From Streptomyces sp. NBC_01429 (lineage in GTDB: Bacteria > Actinomycetota > Actinomycetes > Streptomycetales > Streptomycetaceae): 64,000 nucleotides of DNA. The translations under genes and the position numbers were made by a program. Shown here piece after piece: positions 50,659 through 59,664 of the stretch (positions are counted from its first letter, which is position 1; every line of letters starts with the position of its first letter). The stretch lies in contig NZ_CP109599.1 in assembly GCF_036231945.1 (NCBI RefSeq), forward strand, positions 1,178,001 through 1,242,000, written 5' to 3'. Below the pieces are notes generated by a model. It was given only the letters and a program-made list of their open reading frames with translations. It was not told where the DNA came from and did not search any database.

Positions 50659-52038
50659 TCACCAGTCGCCGCCCCCGAAGTCGCCGCCCGAGTCGCCCGA
50701 TCCACCGCCGAAGCCGCCGAACCCGCCGCCGAAATCGGCCGCGTCGAAGTCAGCTCCGGAGACGTCCCCGCCCTCGGGCAGGCTCTCGCCGATGCCCGCG
50801 CCGGAGTCGGCGAAGGCGGAGGGCGCGCTGAGCATGGAGCCGATCATGGTCCCCATCAGCAGACCGCCCACGGCACCGGCGGCCACCCCGAAGTAGCCGC
50901 CCGCCCAGGGCGCGTAGCCCGGTCCGGCGTTCCAGTAGGGCTGCGGGCCCTGCGCGGTGTCGACCATGCGGGACTGCGGCGTCCCGCCCCGGGCCATCAG
51001 CTCCACGTCCGTGGCACAGGCGGGCACGGCCCGGTCGGCGCCGCCGGGCGGGGCCCACATCACATCGGAGACCGACGGGCCGTGCCGGGGGTCGAAGAAG
51101 CAGGGCCCCCGGCGCTCGGGCAGCGGGTCGCCGGTGCGCCGGGCTGCGAGGGTCGCCAGCGCGAACCGCCCCTGTTCCAGGGTTTCGACGACCGGCCGGA
51201 TGTCGTCGGGGCCGGAGGCGGCGGCGACCTGCGTCTTGGCCGTCTCGTACGCGTCCAGGGCCTGTCCGTAGTCCTGGCGCATCTCGTCGTTGGCGCCGGG
51301 CTCCGAGGGGGTGAAGTCCAGCCGGTCCAGCTCCTCGCCGAAGGCGGTGATGTCCTCGTCCACCACCACGCGCAGGGCGGCCAGTTCGGCCCGCGCCCGC
51401 TCCTCGCGCTCGCGCTTCCTACGCCGGTACAGGACGTACGCCCCGGCCCCGCCGGCGACGGCCACGCCGCCCAGGATCAGCGCCCCGGAGCCACCGGAGC
51501 CCCCTTCGCCGTCCGGACCGCCGTCCCAGGACGCGGGGGCGCTGCCCCCGGCCTGCTGGAGCGCCTGGTCGACGAAGCTGTTGAGCTGGGCGGTGGCGTC
51601 GTCGGGCGAGGAGCGGCGCGCCGCGCCCCGGAGATTCTCGACGGCGTCGCGGGACATCACCTGCGGGTCGGAACCCGCGCTGAAGGCGTCACCGAGGCGG
51701 ACCGCGTACACCCCGGTGATGCCGGTGAGCGCGCGTACGTCGGCGAGGAGCGTCTTGCGGGGGAACGCGTCGCCCGCCGGCAGCACGGCGACGAACACCG
51801 GCTTGTCCGCGTCCTCGATCTTCTTCGCGAGCGCCTCGGCATCGGCCTTCGGCAGCTGCCCGGCGACCCGGGGATCGACGTACACGGGGCTCTTCTTCAG
51901 CGCTTCGGCCACCTCGGCGGGGCCGCTCGCCGCGTGGGCGGTCCCGGGCGCGAGCAGAGCGGCGGCGCCTGCCAGCAAGAGCGTGACCAGGGCCAGGAGC
52001 GGTCGGCGGCGCGGCCGGGCTCCCGTGGTGAGGGGCAT
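50659..52038 (-). CDS. Signal-peptide membrane protein with Gly/Asp-rich tail
   Basis: 459 residues. Signal peptide (ALVTLLLAGAAALLAPGTAHA), an extracytoplasmic domain of about 150 residues (VYVDPRVAGQLPKADAEALA...), one transmembrane helix (ALILGGVAVAGGAGAYVLY), a basic RRRKRERE stop-transfer and a coiled-coil-like cytoplasmic part, then a tail ending FGGGFGGFGGGSG...GGGDW. It resembles Streptomyces TPM-like or YgcG-type membrane proteins, whose Gly-rich C-termini are similar. Function unknown. AAGGAG precedes the ATG at 52038 by 7 nt, while upstream in-frame starts are unsupported. Confidence 0.75.
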   Translation of the reverse strand: MPLTTGARPRRRPLLALVTLLLAGAAALLAPGTAHAASGPAEVAEALKKSPVYVDPRVAGQLPKADAEALAKKIEDADKPVFVAVLPAGDAFPRKTLLADVRALTGITGVYAVRLGDAFSAGSDPQVMSRDAVENLRGAARRSSPDDATAQLNSFVDQALQQAGGSAPASWDGGPDGEGGSGGSGALILGGVAVAGGAGAYVLYRRRKREREERARAELAALRVVVDEDITAFGEELDRLDFTPSEPGANDEMRQDYGQALDAYETAKTQVAAASGPDDIRPVVETLEQGRFALATLAARRTGDPLPERRGPCFFDPRHGPSVSDVMWAPPGGADRAVPACATDVELMARGGTPQSRMVDTAQGPQPYWNAGPGYAPWAGGYFGVAAGAVGGLLMGTMIGSMLSAPSAFADSGAGIGESLPEGGDVSGADFDAADFGGGFGGFGGGSGDSGGDFGGGDW

Positions 52039-52079
52039 GGAGAATCTCCTTGGGCGGTACGAGCGTTGCATCGACCCAA

Positions 52080-52120
52080 GTGAATTGCACGCTTGCGCAA
52101 TATAGCAAGTTTTTACTCGC
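52080..52120. promoter_or_regulatory. AT-rich divergent promoter region with TTGCGCAA palindrome
   Basis: Between the membrane protein and the flavin monooxygenase gene the sequence TTGCACGCTTGCGCAA, then TATAGCAAG, contains the palindrome TTGCGCAA (52093-52100) and CTTGC/GCAAG arms. On the minus strand TATATT could serve as a -10 box for the membrane-protein gene. Confidence 0.4.
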
Positions 52121-52253
52121 GCATGGTGGCCGAATGACCTTGCCCCGCCGCCCGCCGGACGCCGCGCACACCGCGCGCCGCCCGCCCGGCCCCGACGGCC
52201 GCCGCTACCTTTGGTCACTCCATCATCACTTCGCGTGACGCCAGGGAGTCTCT

Positions 52254-53468
52254 GTGAAGGTCGCCTGTGTCGGCGGCGGGCCCGCCGGCCTGTATCTCTC
52301 GATTCTGCTGAAGCGGCAGGACCCGTCCCACGACATCACCGTCCTCGAACGGAACCCGGCAGGGTCGACCTACGGGTGGGGGGTGACGTACTGGGGCGGC
52401 CTCATCGACAAGCTGCACGGCCACGACCCGGAGTCCGCGCGGGCGATCGGCGAGAACTCGATCTGCTGGAGCGACGGGGTCGCGCACATCCGCGACCGTA
52501 CGACCGTGCACCACGGTGACGAGGGGTTCGGCATCGGCCGGCACCGGCTGCTGGGCATCCTGGCCGAGCGGGCCGTCTCCCTCGGGGTGCGGGTGGAGTT
52601 CGAGCACGGGATCCCGGCCGGGGCCGAGCCGCCCGCCGCCGATCTGGTCGTCGCCTGCGACGGCGTCAACAGCACGCTGCGCGAGCGCCACGCGGACCAC
52701 TTCGGCACCCGCGCGGTCGCGGGCCGGAACATGTACATCTGGCTCGGCACCACGAAGGTCTTCGACGCCTTCACCTTCGCCTTCGTGGAGACGGAACACG
52801 GCTGGATCTGGTGCTACGGGTACGGGTTCAGCGCGGAGCACAGCACCTGCGTCGTCGAGTGCTCCGCCGAGACCTGGACCGGACTCGGGCTGCACGAGGC
52901 GAACGAGGCGGACGGCCTGGCCGTTCTGGAGAAGCTCTTCGCCGAGCCGCTGGACGGGCACGCGCTGATCGGCCGGGCCCACGAGGACGGCAGCGCGCGG
53001 TGGCTGAACTTCCGTACGCTCACCAACCGCCGGTGGTACCGCGACAACCTGGTCCTGCTCGGCGACGCCGCGCACACCACGCACTACTCCATCGGCGCGG
53101 GCACCACCCTCGCGCTGGAGGACGCCATCGCGCTGGCGGGCGCGCTGGGCGCGGAGCGGGAGCTGCCGTCCGCGCTGGCCCGCTACGAGCGGGAGCGCAG
53201 GTCGGCGCTGCTGGCGGTGCAGAGCGCGGCCCGCTACAGCGCCCAGTGGTACGAGAACCTGCCCCGCTACACCGGTCTGCCCCCGGAGCGGATGTTCGCG
53301 CTGCTCGGCCAGCGGCACTCGCCGCTGCTGCCGCACATCCCGCCGGGGCTCTACTACCGGCTGGACCGGGCGGCCGAGCGGCTCGACTTCCTGCGCGGGC
53401 TCAAGCGCCGGCTGGGCCCCCGGGTCGCCAGCGCCCTGCACGCCCGTTCGCGGGCGTCCCGGGGCTGA
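52254..53468 (+). CDS. FAD-dependent aromatic monooxygenase
   Basis: 404 residues, PHBH-fold flavoprotein: VGGGPAGLY at residues 6-14, a DG motif region DLVVACDGVNSTLR, and GDAAHTTHYSIGAGTTLALEDA that binds the flavin ribityl chain. The overall pattern resembles the N-terminal half of salicylyl-CoA 5-hydroxylase or anthraniloyl-CoA monooxygenase, which hydroxylates aromatic CoA thioesters. Here only the monooxygenase half is present, without the fused reductase. The GTG start has AGGGAG 5 nt upstream. No aromatic-degradation genes are adjacent, so the substrate is open. Confidence 0.82.
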   Translation: MKVACVGGGPAGLYLSILLKRQDPSHDITVLERNPAGSTYGWGVTYWGGLIDKLHGHDPESARAIGENSICWSDGVAHIRDRTTVHHGDEGFGIGRHRLLGILAERAVSLGVRVEFEHGIPAGAEPPAADLVVACDGVNSTLRERHADHFGTRAVAGRNMYIWLGTTKVFDAFTFAFVETEHGWIWCYGYGFSAEHSTCVVECSAETWTGLGLHEANEADGLAVLEKLFAEPLDGHALIGRAHEDGSARWLNFRTLTNRRWYRDNLVLLGDAAHTTHYSIGAGTTLALEDAIALAGALGAERELPSALARYERERRSALLAVQSAARYSAQWYENLPRYTGLPPERMFALLGQRHSPLLPHIPPGLYYRLDRAAERLDFLRGLKRRLGPRVASALHARSRASRG

Positions 53469-53675
53469 TCCGGCCCCGCCGCCACTCCAATGGCCCCCGG
53501 GCCACCGCCCCGTCCCGGGGCCCGGGGCCGCGCTCCGACCTCAGCGGCGGCACCGCCCGCACCACGCCCGGCCCAGTGTTCCGCGCTCCGCCCGCGCGTC
53601 GCGCGACGTCCGCCCCCGGCACAGAATGCCGAGAAGTACAGCGCATTCGCCCATGGATCGCGGAAGGCAGAAACC

Positions 53676-54509
53676 ATGAAGGAACGCGTAGGCAAACGCG
53701 TAGGCAAAAGAGGCGGGGGGCTCATCGGCGAACTGTCCGCGGAGTTCGCCGGGACCATGGTCCTCATCCTCTTCGGCTGCGGAGTGGTGGCCCAGGTGCT
53801 GGCCGGGGGGCTCGGCGACCACGACAGCATCGCCTGGGCGTGGGGGCTCGGTGTCACCCTCGGCGTCTATGTGGCCGCCCGGATCAGCGGCGCCCACATC
53901 AACCCGGCGGTGACCCTCTCGTTCGCCATCTTCCGCGGCTTCTCCTGGCGCAAGGTGCTCCCGTACATGCTGGCGCAGACGGCGGGAGCGTTCGTGGCGG
54001 CGCTGCTTGTGCGCTGGAACTACACGGAGGTGCTGGCCAAGTTCGACCCCGGCCACACCTACAAGTCGCAGATCGTGTTCAACACGCTCCCCGGCAACGG
54101 CACGCTCCCGGTGAGCGAGTGGGGGGCGCTGCGGGACCAGATCATCGGTACGGCCATCCTGGGCCTGGTCCTCTTCGCGCTGACCGATCTGCTCAACACC
54201 CCGCCGGGCGCCAACCTCGGCCCGCTGCTCATCGGTCTGCTGGTCGTGGCGATCGGCATGGCGTGGGGCACCGACGCCGGGTACGCCATCAACCCGGCCC
54301 GCGACTTCGGCCCCCGGCTGGCCAGCTTCATCACCGGCTACCACGGGGCGTGGCGGGATCAGTACGGCAATCTCTACTTCTGGGTGCCCATCGTCGGCCC
54401 GCTGATCGGCGGCCCGCTCGGCGCGGGCCTGTACAAGTTCCTGATCGGCAGGTACCTGCCGAAGGCCGGGGAGCAGGAGGTCGGCCGGCTCCCCGAGCCC
54501 GCGAAGTGA
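53676..54509 (+). CDS. Glycerol facilitator (MIP/GlpF family)
   Basis: 277 residues, six membrane helices with two half-helix motifs NPAV (AHINPAVTLS) and NPAR followed by Asp (AINPARDFGPR). The Asp after the second NPA is typical of glycerol-conducting aquaglyceroporins. It lets glycerol and small polyols cross the membrane. The glpK and glpD partners are not beside it. The N-terminus has a short repeat (ERVGKRVGKRGG) encoded by a 12-bp duplication. GGAAGG lies before ATG 53676; the longer frame upstream is spurious. Confidence 0.88.
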   Translation: MKERVGKRVGKRGGGLIGELSAEFAGTMVLILFGCGVVAQVLAGGLGDHDSIAWAWGLGVTLGVYVAARISGAHINPAVTLSFAIFRGFSWRKVLPYMLAQTAGAFVAALLVRWNYTEVLAKFDPGHTYKSQIVFNTLPGNGTLPVSEWGALRDQIIGTAILGLVLFALTDLLNTPPGANLGPLLIGLLVVAIGMAWGTDAGYAINPARDFGPRLASFITGYHGAWRDQYGNLYFWVPIVGPLIGGPLGAGLYKFLIGRYLPKAGEQEVGRLPEPAK

Positions 54510-54527
54510 GCGGGACGGCCAGGGGGT

Positions 54528-55730
54528 TCACACCAGGACCGGCAGCCCCTCCAGTCCTCTGATCACGAAGTTCGGCTTGCGGACGGGGTCCCCCGCCGGG
54601 CGCAGCCCGGGGGCCAGCTCCAGCAGCGCGGCCATGGAAGCGGCCAGTTCGATACGGGCCAGTGGGGCACCGATGCAGTAGTGGATGCCCGCGCTGAAGG
54701 AGATGTGCGGGTTGTCGCGGCGGGCCAGGTCCAGGTCGTCCGGCGCGGCGAAGACGGCGGGGTCGTGGTTGGCCGAGCCGAAGAGGAGGGCGACCTCGGC
54801 GCCGCGCGGGATCGTGGTTCCGCCGATCTCGACCGGGTCGAGCACCCACCGTTCGAAGAGCTGGAGCGGGGTGTCGTAGCGCATCAGCTCCTCCACGGCG
54901 GTGGGCAGCAGGGCACGGTCCGCGCGCAGGGCGGCGAGCTGCGCGGGATGCCGGAACAGGGCGTGCCAGCCGTTGACGGTGGAGTTGACGGTGGCCTCGT
55001 GTCCCGCGTTGAGCAGCAGCGCGCAGGTGGCGACCATCTCGGCCTCGGTCAGCTTCCGGCCCTCGTCGTGGGCGGCGATGAGTCCCGAGATCAGGTCCTC
55101 GCCGGGCGCGGCGCGCCGCTGGGCGATGAGTCCGCGCAGATACGCGGAGAACTCGGCGGAGGCGGTGACCGCGTGGCGGGCGGTGTCCTCGGACGGGTTC
55201 AGCTCGTACATCGCGCAGATCGCCGCCGACCAGGGCCGCAGCAGCGGGCGGTCCGTCTCGGGGACGCCGAGCATCTCGGCGATGACGGCGACCGGCAGCG
55301 GTTCGGCGACGGCGGTCAGCAGGTCGCCGCCGCCCTCGGCGACGAGCCGGGCCACCAGCTCGGCCGCGAGGTTCCGTACGTACGGCTGGAGCTGTTCGAC
55401 CGTACGCGGGGTGAACGCCTTGGAGACGAGGCGCCGGATGCGGGTGTGGTCCGGTGGCTCCAGCTCCAGCATCCCCTGGTCGTTCAGCTCGTGGAACGGT
55501 TCGTGACCGGCGGGCGGCGGGGTCCTGCCGAACTCCTGGTGCGTGAAGCGGTGCCCGTACGAGCGGCCGAGCCGCCGGTCGCGCAGCAGCGCCGACACGT
55601 CCGCGTGGTGCGGGACGAGCCACTGGTCGCTCGGTTCGTAGTAGTGCGCCCGGCCCCGGGCGCGCAGCTCGGCGTAGGCGGGGTACGGGTCGGCGAGGAA
55701 GGCGGGCGACCGGGGCGCGAAGTCAGGCAT
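54528..55730 (-). CDS. Cytochrome P450, unrelated to the macrolactam pair
   Basis: 400 residues. I-helix NAGHEATVNS, ExxR in EELMRY, heme loop FSAGIHYCIGAPLAR. The acid-alcohol pair of the I-helix reads E-A-T, slightly unusual, with Thr shifted. The nearest relatives by feel are CYP107-like soluble enzymes. No ferredoxin accompanies it. The start at 55730 has only a weak ribosome site; the frame continues upstream for 347 codons but that stretch is antisense to the regulator-like gene and is not coding. It converges on the glycerol facilitator with an 18-nt gap. Confidence 0.88.
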   Translation of the reverse strand: MPDFAPRSPAFLADPYPAYAELRARGRAHYYEPSDQWLVPHHADVSALLRDRRLGRSYGHRFTHQEFGRTPPPAGHEPFHELNDQGMLELEPPDHTRIRRLVSKAFTPRTVEQLQPYVRNLAAELVARLVAEGGGDLLTAVAEPLPVAVIAEMLGVPETDRPLLRPWSAAICAMYELNPSEDTARHAVTASAEFSAYLRGLIAQRRAAPGEDLISGLIAAHDEGRKLTEAEMVATCALLLNAGHEATVNSTVNGWHALFRHPAQLAALRADRALLPTAVEELMRYDTPLQLFERWVLDPVEIGGTTIPRGAEVALLFGSANHDPAVFAAPDDLDLARRDNPHISFSAGIHYCIGAPLARIELAASMAALLELAPGLRPAGDPVRKPNFVIRGLEGLPVLV

Positions 55731-55812
55731 GGCAGGACCGTAACCGGCGGCGCGCGCCGGGAGCCAGGGGGGCCGCCGTCGCGAGGTGCGGGGCGCGGGC
55801 CTCGCGGTACCG

Positions 55813-55853
55813 GCGGTGCGGGCCCGCGAGGGCTTGCCAGGGGCCCGCACCGC
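55813..55853 (-). terminator. Terminator after the NB-ARC ATPase gene
   Basis: A perfect 13-bp stem (55813-55825 with 55841-55853) starts 3 nt past the stop codon on the minus strand. Confidence 0.85.
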
Positions 55854-55855
55854 GT

Positions 55856-57892
55856 CTACGAAGGCAGTTGGCCCTGGAGCGCGAGGGCCAGGCCGCTCTC
55901 GGCGTCCTGCTCGACGCCCCGGTGGTAGGCGCTCTCGTAGGCGGGATTGCCCGCCGCCTCGCGCGCCTGGCGCTCCCACTGGTCGCGGATGGCGCTCAGC
56001 TCCGGGCTGCCCCGGTGGGGGTGGCCGATCATCCGCCAGTAGGTGTGCCCCGTGCCGGAGGTACGGGCGGCGGCCACGCCGTCGCCCTGGGCGGCGATCG
56101 CCCCGGCGAGCAGATCGAGGCCGAGGGCGATGCCGAGGCTGTCCCGCAGCCGGTACTTGCCCGCGAGCATGGCGCGCGCGTGGCCCTCGGCGTCGCCCGG
56201 CCGGCCCCGCATGAGCTGTATGAGGGCGAGTTGGTGGTCGGCGTAGGCGCGGGCCCAGTGCTCGCCGTAGCCCTTGCTGAGCCGGCGCAGGCCGGTGGCG
56301 TCCTCGTACGCCTCGTCGAGGCGGCCGAGCGCGGACAGCGCGAAGACTCTTATCACCCGGCAGCGCATGTAGGACGGGGCGTCCAGCGGGTCGCCGGTCA
56401 GATGGGCCAGCGCGCGGTCGCTGACGGTGTGGGCGGCCTGCGGGCGGCCCATCATCAGGAGGGTGAAGCTGACGGAGTGGGCGGCGGAGAGCATGGACTC
56501 GGGGTCCTGGTCGTGCCAGGCGGCGAGGGTGCACTCCTCGCCCAGCAGGCGGGCGGCCTCGTGGTCGCCCTGGAGCGTACGGGTGATGCCGAGGGCCCAC
56601 AGGGCGCGGGTACGGTGCGGTCCGCGCGCGGAGGAGCCGGCGAGGGCGCGTTCGAGATAGCCGCGGGCCTGGTGCAGATGGCCGCAGCAGCTCCAGAACA
56701 GCCCGGTGCGCCCCGCCATCTCCACCGCCCGCTCCGTGTCCTCTTCGAGGAGGTGGTCGAGCGCGGCGCACAGGTCAGCGTGGCAGTCGGCGATCCTGCG
56801 GTACCACTCGACCTGGCGCGGGCCGAGCCAGCCGGTGTGGGCGCGGGCGGCGACGTCGGCGAAGTGGGCGGCGTGCCGGCGGGCGAGGAGGTCCTCCTCG
56901 CCGAGTTCCCCGAGCCACAGGGCGCCGTATTCGCGCAGCGTGTCGAGCATCCGGTACCGGTCGCCGTCCCGCTGGAGCACGGACTGCGCGGCGAGCCCCT
57001 CCAGGAGCGCGGGAACGGCGCGGGCGGTGAGCGGGCCGCCCGCGCAGACGGCCCCGGCGTCGGCCGGGTCCACGGTGCCGGGGAAGACGGAGAGCCGGGC
57101 CCACAGGAGGCGTTCGAGCGGGGCGCAGAGTTCGTGGCTCCAGCCGATGGCGGTGCGCAGCGCCCGGTGGCGCTGGGGCCAGACGGTGTCGTCGGTGAGG
57201 ACGTCGAGCCGGGAGGTGAGCCGGCCCGCGATCTCCTCGACGCTGTTCTCGCCGAGCCGGGCGCAGGCCAGTTCCAGGGCCAGGGGGATCCCTTCGAGTC
57301 TGCGGCAGATGTCGGCGGCCGCCGCCCCGGCGCTCGGGGAGTCCAGGGACAGCTGGGGCGCGGCGGTGGCGGCGCGGTCGCGGAAGAGGCGTACGGCCTC
57401 GGCGCCGTCGCCGCCCGCGGGCAGCGGTCCGATGTCGAGGAGGCGCTCCCCGTCGGTGCCCAGCGGCTGCCTGCTGGTGGTGAGGACGGTCAGCGCGGGC
57501 GCGGCGGCGAGGAGTTCGGCGACCAGGCGGGCGCAGGGGGCCACGATCCGTTCGCAGCAGTCGAGGACCAGCAGCGGCCGGCGGCCGGCCAGCCATTCGG
57601 AGAGCGCCTCCACGGGACGGCGCGCGCTGTGGTCCAGCAGCCCGACCGCGTCGCAGACCGTGGCGACGAACAGCCGGTCGTCGTAGAGGTGGGACAGGTC
57701 GGCCCACCAGACGCCGTCGGGGTAGCGGCCTTGCGCCAGGCCGGCGGCGCGCAGCGCGAGGCGGCTCTTGCCCACTCCCCCGCTGCCCGTGAGAGTGACC
57801 AGCCGGTGTTCTTGTAATGCCCGCTCGACAGCGCCCAGTTCGCCCATTCGGCCGACGAAACTGGTGGTGACGACGGGAAGGTTGCCCAGCAC
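55856..57892 (-). CDS. NB-ARC/TPR ATPase (regulator-like) lacking a DNA-binding domain
   Basis: 678 residues. The N-terminal NTPase has Walker A GSGGVGKS (~36-43) and a Walker B LLVLDCCE (~106), then an AfsR/NB-ARC-type arm (LEGIPLALELACARL, LDTLREYG) and TPR-like helices. Related Streptomyces proteins usually carry an N-terminal SARP or a C-terminal LuxR helix-turn-helix; this one has neither, ending in ALALQGQLPS. It may act through a partner or be a truncated regulator. The GTG start has AGGA 9 nt upstream. The 284-nt divergent region to 58176 holds no gene. Confidence 0.82.
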   Translation of the reverse strand: MLGNLPVVTTSFVGRMGELGAVERALQEHRLVTLTGSGGVGKSRLALRAAGLAQGRYPDGVWWADLSHLYDDRLFVATVCDAVGLLDHSARRPVEALSEWLAGRRPLLVLDCCERIVAPCARLVAELLAAAPALTVLTTSRQPLGTDGERLLDIGPLPAGGDGAEAVRLFRDRAATAAPQLSLDSPSAGAAAADICRRLEGIPLALELACARLGENSVEEIAGRLTSRLDVLTDDTVWPQRHRALRTAIGWSHELCAPLERLLWARLSVFPGTVDPADAGAVCAGGPLTARAVPALLEGLAAQSVLQRDGDRYRMLDTLREYGALWLGELGEEDLLARRHAAHFADVAARAHTGWLGPRQVEWYRRIADCHADLCAALDHLLEEDTERAVEMAGRTGLFWSCCGHLHQARGYLERALAGSSARGPHRTRALWALGITRTLQGDHEAARLLGEECTLAAWHDQDPESMLSAAHSVSFTLLMMGRPQAAHTVSDRALAHLTGDPLDAPSYMRCRVIRVFALSALGRLDEAYEDATGLRRLSKGYGEHWARAYADHQLALIQLMRGRPGDAEGHARAMLAGKYRLRDSLGIALGLDLLAGAIAAQGDGVAAARTSGTGHTYWRMIGHPHRGSPELSAIRDQWERQAREAAGNPAYESAYHRGVEQDAESGLALALQGQLPS

Positions 57893-58176
57893 GGGTACAT
57901 CCTGGACCCGTTACGATCCGGCGCCGATACCCGTAGCGGAAAATGGTCAGAAACGGCCAGGAATAGTCCCGGGAGTTCAGGGGGCTGCACGTTCCGCCGG
58001 TCATGTGCCGCCGCCCGATCGCGTCACTCCCGATCGCGTCGCTCCCGGTCGTCCGCCCGCGTCCGACGGCGGGCTCCGGCCGCTCGGCGACTCGCGGGCG
58101 CGTAGGCCGCCACAGAAAGGGAAATGAATATCACTTGAAATGAGATCGGCTGCCTCAGCCGGCCGAGGGGGGACTG

Positions 58177-59664
58177 ATGAACGCTCTGCCGCTGTACCTG
58201 GAGCCCCGGGTGGAACCGCGCCCGGCGGCGTTACTCCGGGCCGACGGCTTCACCCACGATCTCGTCGACGCGCTCGGTTCACCGCTGAACATCGTGCTTC
58301 CCGACCAGATCGCCGACAATCTCGACCGGTTCCGGGCCACGTACCGCGGACATCAGCTGGGCGGACAGGTCTACTTCGCCCACAAGGCGAATCGTTCCAG
58401 CGCACTGCTGCGCCGGCTCGCCGCTACCGACGCGGGCGTGGACGTCGCGTCGCTGGGCGAGTTGCAGCACGCGCTCGGCGCGGGATTCGCGCCCGGCCGG
58501 ATCATGGCGACCGGGCCGAAGAACCCGGCGTTCCTGTGGCTCGCCGCGCGTACCGGGGTGACCGTCAACGTCGACAGCCTCGCGGAACTGGACGCGCTGG
58601 GCGACCTCGTACGGACCCGCTCGCTGCCCCGGGTACGGACCGTACTGCGGCTGTCCGCGTTCGGCACCGGCGCGGCCCCCGGCTCCGGCGGGGTCAAGGT
58701 GCTCAGCCGGGCGAGCCGGTTCGGCTCCCCCGTGGGCGCGCTCGACGAACTGATCAAATCCGCGGACCGGCACCGCGAGGCGATCGAGCTGATCGGTGTC
58801 GGCTTCCATCTGGACACCACGAGCGTCGCCGAGAAGGCGCTCGCCCTGGAGGGGTGCGTCAGCGCCCTGGGGACCCTGCGGGAACACGGGTTCAGCCCGC
58901 ATGTCGTGGACACGGGAGGCGGCTTCGGGGTCAGCTACCTCGCCCACCGGGAACAGTGGGAGCGCTACACCTCCGCGCTCACCCAGTCCGTCCTGGGACA
59001 GCGGCCCGCCATGACCTGGCGCGGCTACGGCTACGGGCTGCGCAACGACGCCGGGACGCTGCGCGGTTCGCTGGGGCTCTATCCCGCGCACCGCGCGACG
59101 GCGGGCGAGGGCTACCTCGACGAGCTGCTGTCGAGCCCCGCCTCGGCCACGCCGGGCCGGCCGCTGTCCGCGCTGCTCCTGGAGAACCTCTTCGACCTGT
59201 ACACCGAGCCGGGCCGGGCGCTGGTGGACCAGTGCGGGCTGATCCTGGCCCGGGTGCTCGAAGTACGCCGCGACGGGACGGGCCCGTACCTGGTGCGCCT
59301 GGAGGCCAAGGCCGACGACATCGGCCTGGAGGAGCACGGAGTCTTCATGGACCCCGTCGTCATCGGACGCGGCGGAGCCGCTCCGGCCGGTGACGGCGAC
59401 GCGGTGGGGGTCTATCTCGCGGGCGGCCTGTGCCTGGAGGCCGATCTCATCTCGCGCAGGACGGTGTTCCTGCCGAGTCTGCCGAACCCCGGTGATCTGC
59501 TGGGTTTCGTGAACACCGCCGGTTACTGCATGGACTTCCGGACGAGCCACGCACAGCGCCTGCCGGCCGCGCGTGCGGTGGCCGCCTGGCAGGACGGGGA
59601 CCTCTGGCGCTGGAGTCTCGACGAGCAGTACTGGCCGACGCTGAGTCAGGGAGGACAGGCGTGA
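58177..59664 (+). CDS. Y4yA-like fold-III PLP enzyme (decarboxylase/racemase type)
   Basis: 495 residues of the diaminopimelate decarboxylase superfamily. Lys70 in VYFAHKANRS is the PLP lysine, followed by VDVASLGELQHAL, GFHLDTT, phosphate-binding DTGGGFGVSY and Cys in GGLCLEADL near the usual catalytic cysteine. It resembles the Y4yA family known from rhizobial symbiosis plasmids; the reaction is unknown but a carbanion-forming step on an amino acid is expected. Codon 19 (58231-58233) is TTA, rare in Streptomyces, implying bldA control. The ATG follows GGGGGG. It overlaps the next gene by 4 nt (GTGA), so it heads a coupled operon. Confidence 0.85.
   Translation: MNALPLYLEPRVEPRPAALLRADGFTHDLVDALGSPLNIVLPDQIADNLDRFRATYRGHQLGGQVYFAHKANRSSALLRRLAATDAGVDVASLGELQHALGAGFAPGRIMATGPKNPAFLWLAARTGVTVNVDSLAELDALGDLVRTRSLPRVRTVLRLSAFGTGAAPGSGGVKVLSRASRFGSPVGALDELIKSADRHREAIELIGVGFHLDTTSVAEKALALEGCVSALGTLREHGFSPHVVDTGGGFGVSYLAHREQWERYTSALTQSVLGQRPAMTWRGYGYGLRNDAGTLRGSLGLYPAHRATAGEGYLDELLSSPASATPGRPLSALLLENLFDLYTEPGRALVDQCGLILARVLEVRRDGTGPYLVRLEAKADDIGLEEHGVFMDPVVIGRGGAAPAGDGDAVGVYLAGGLCLEADLISRRTVFLPSLPNPGDLLGFVNTAGYCMDFRTSHAQRLPAARAVAAWQDGDLWRWSLDEQYWPTLSQGGQA

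Noticed and set aside
55731..56771. A 347-codon upstream extension of the P450 at 54528-55730
   Set aside because: It overlaps the NB-ARC gene on the same strand in another frame and shows no domain. P450 homology starts at 55730.
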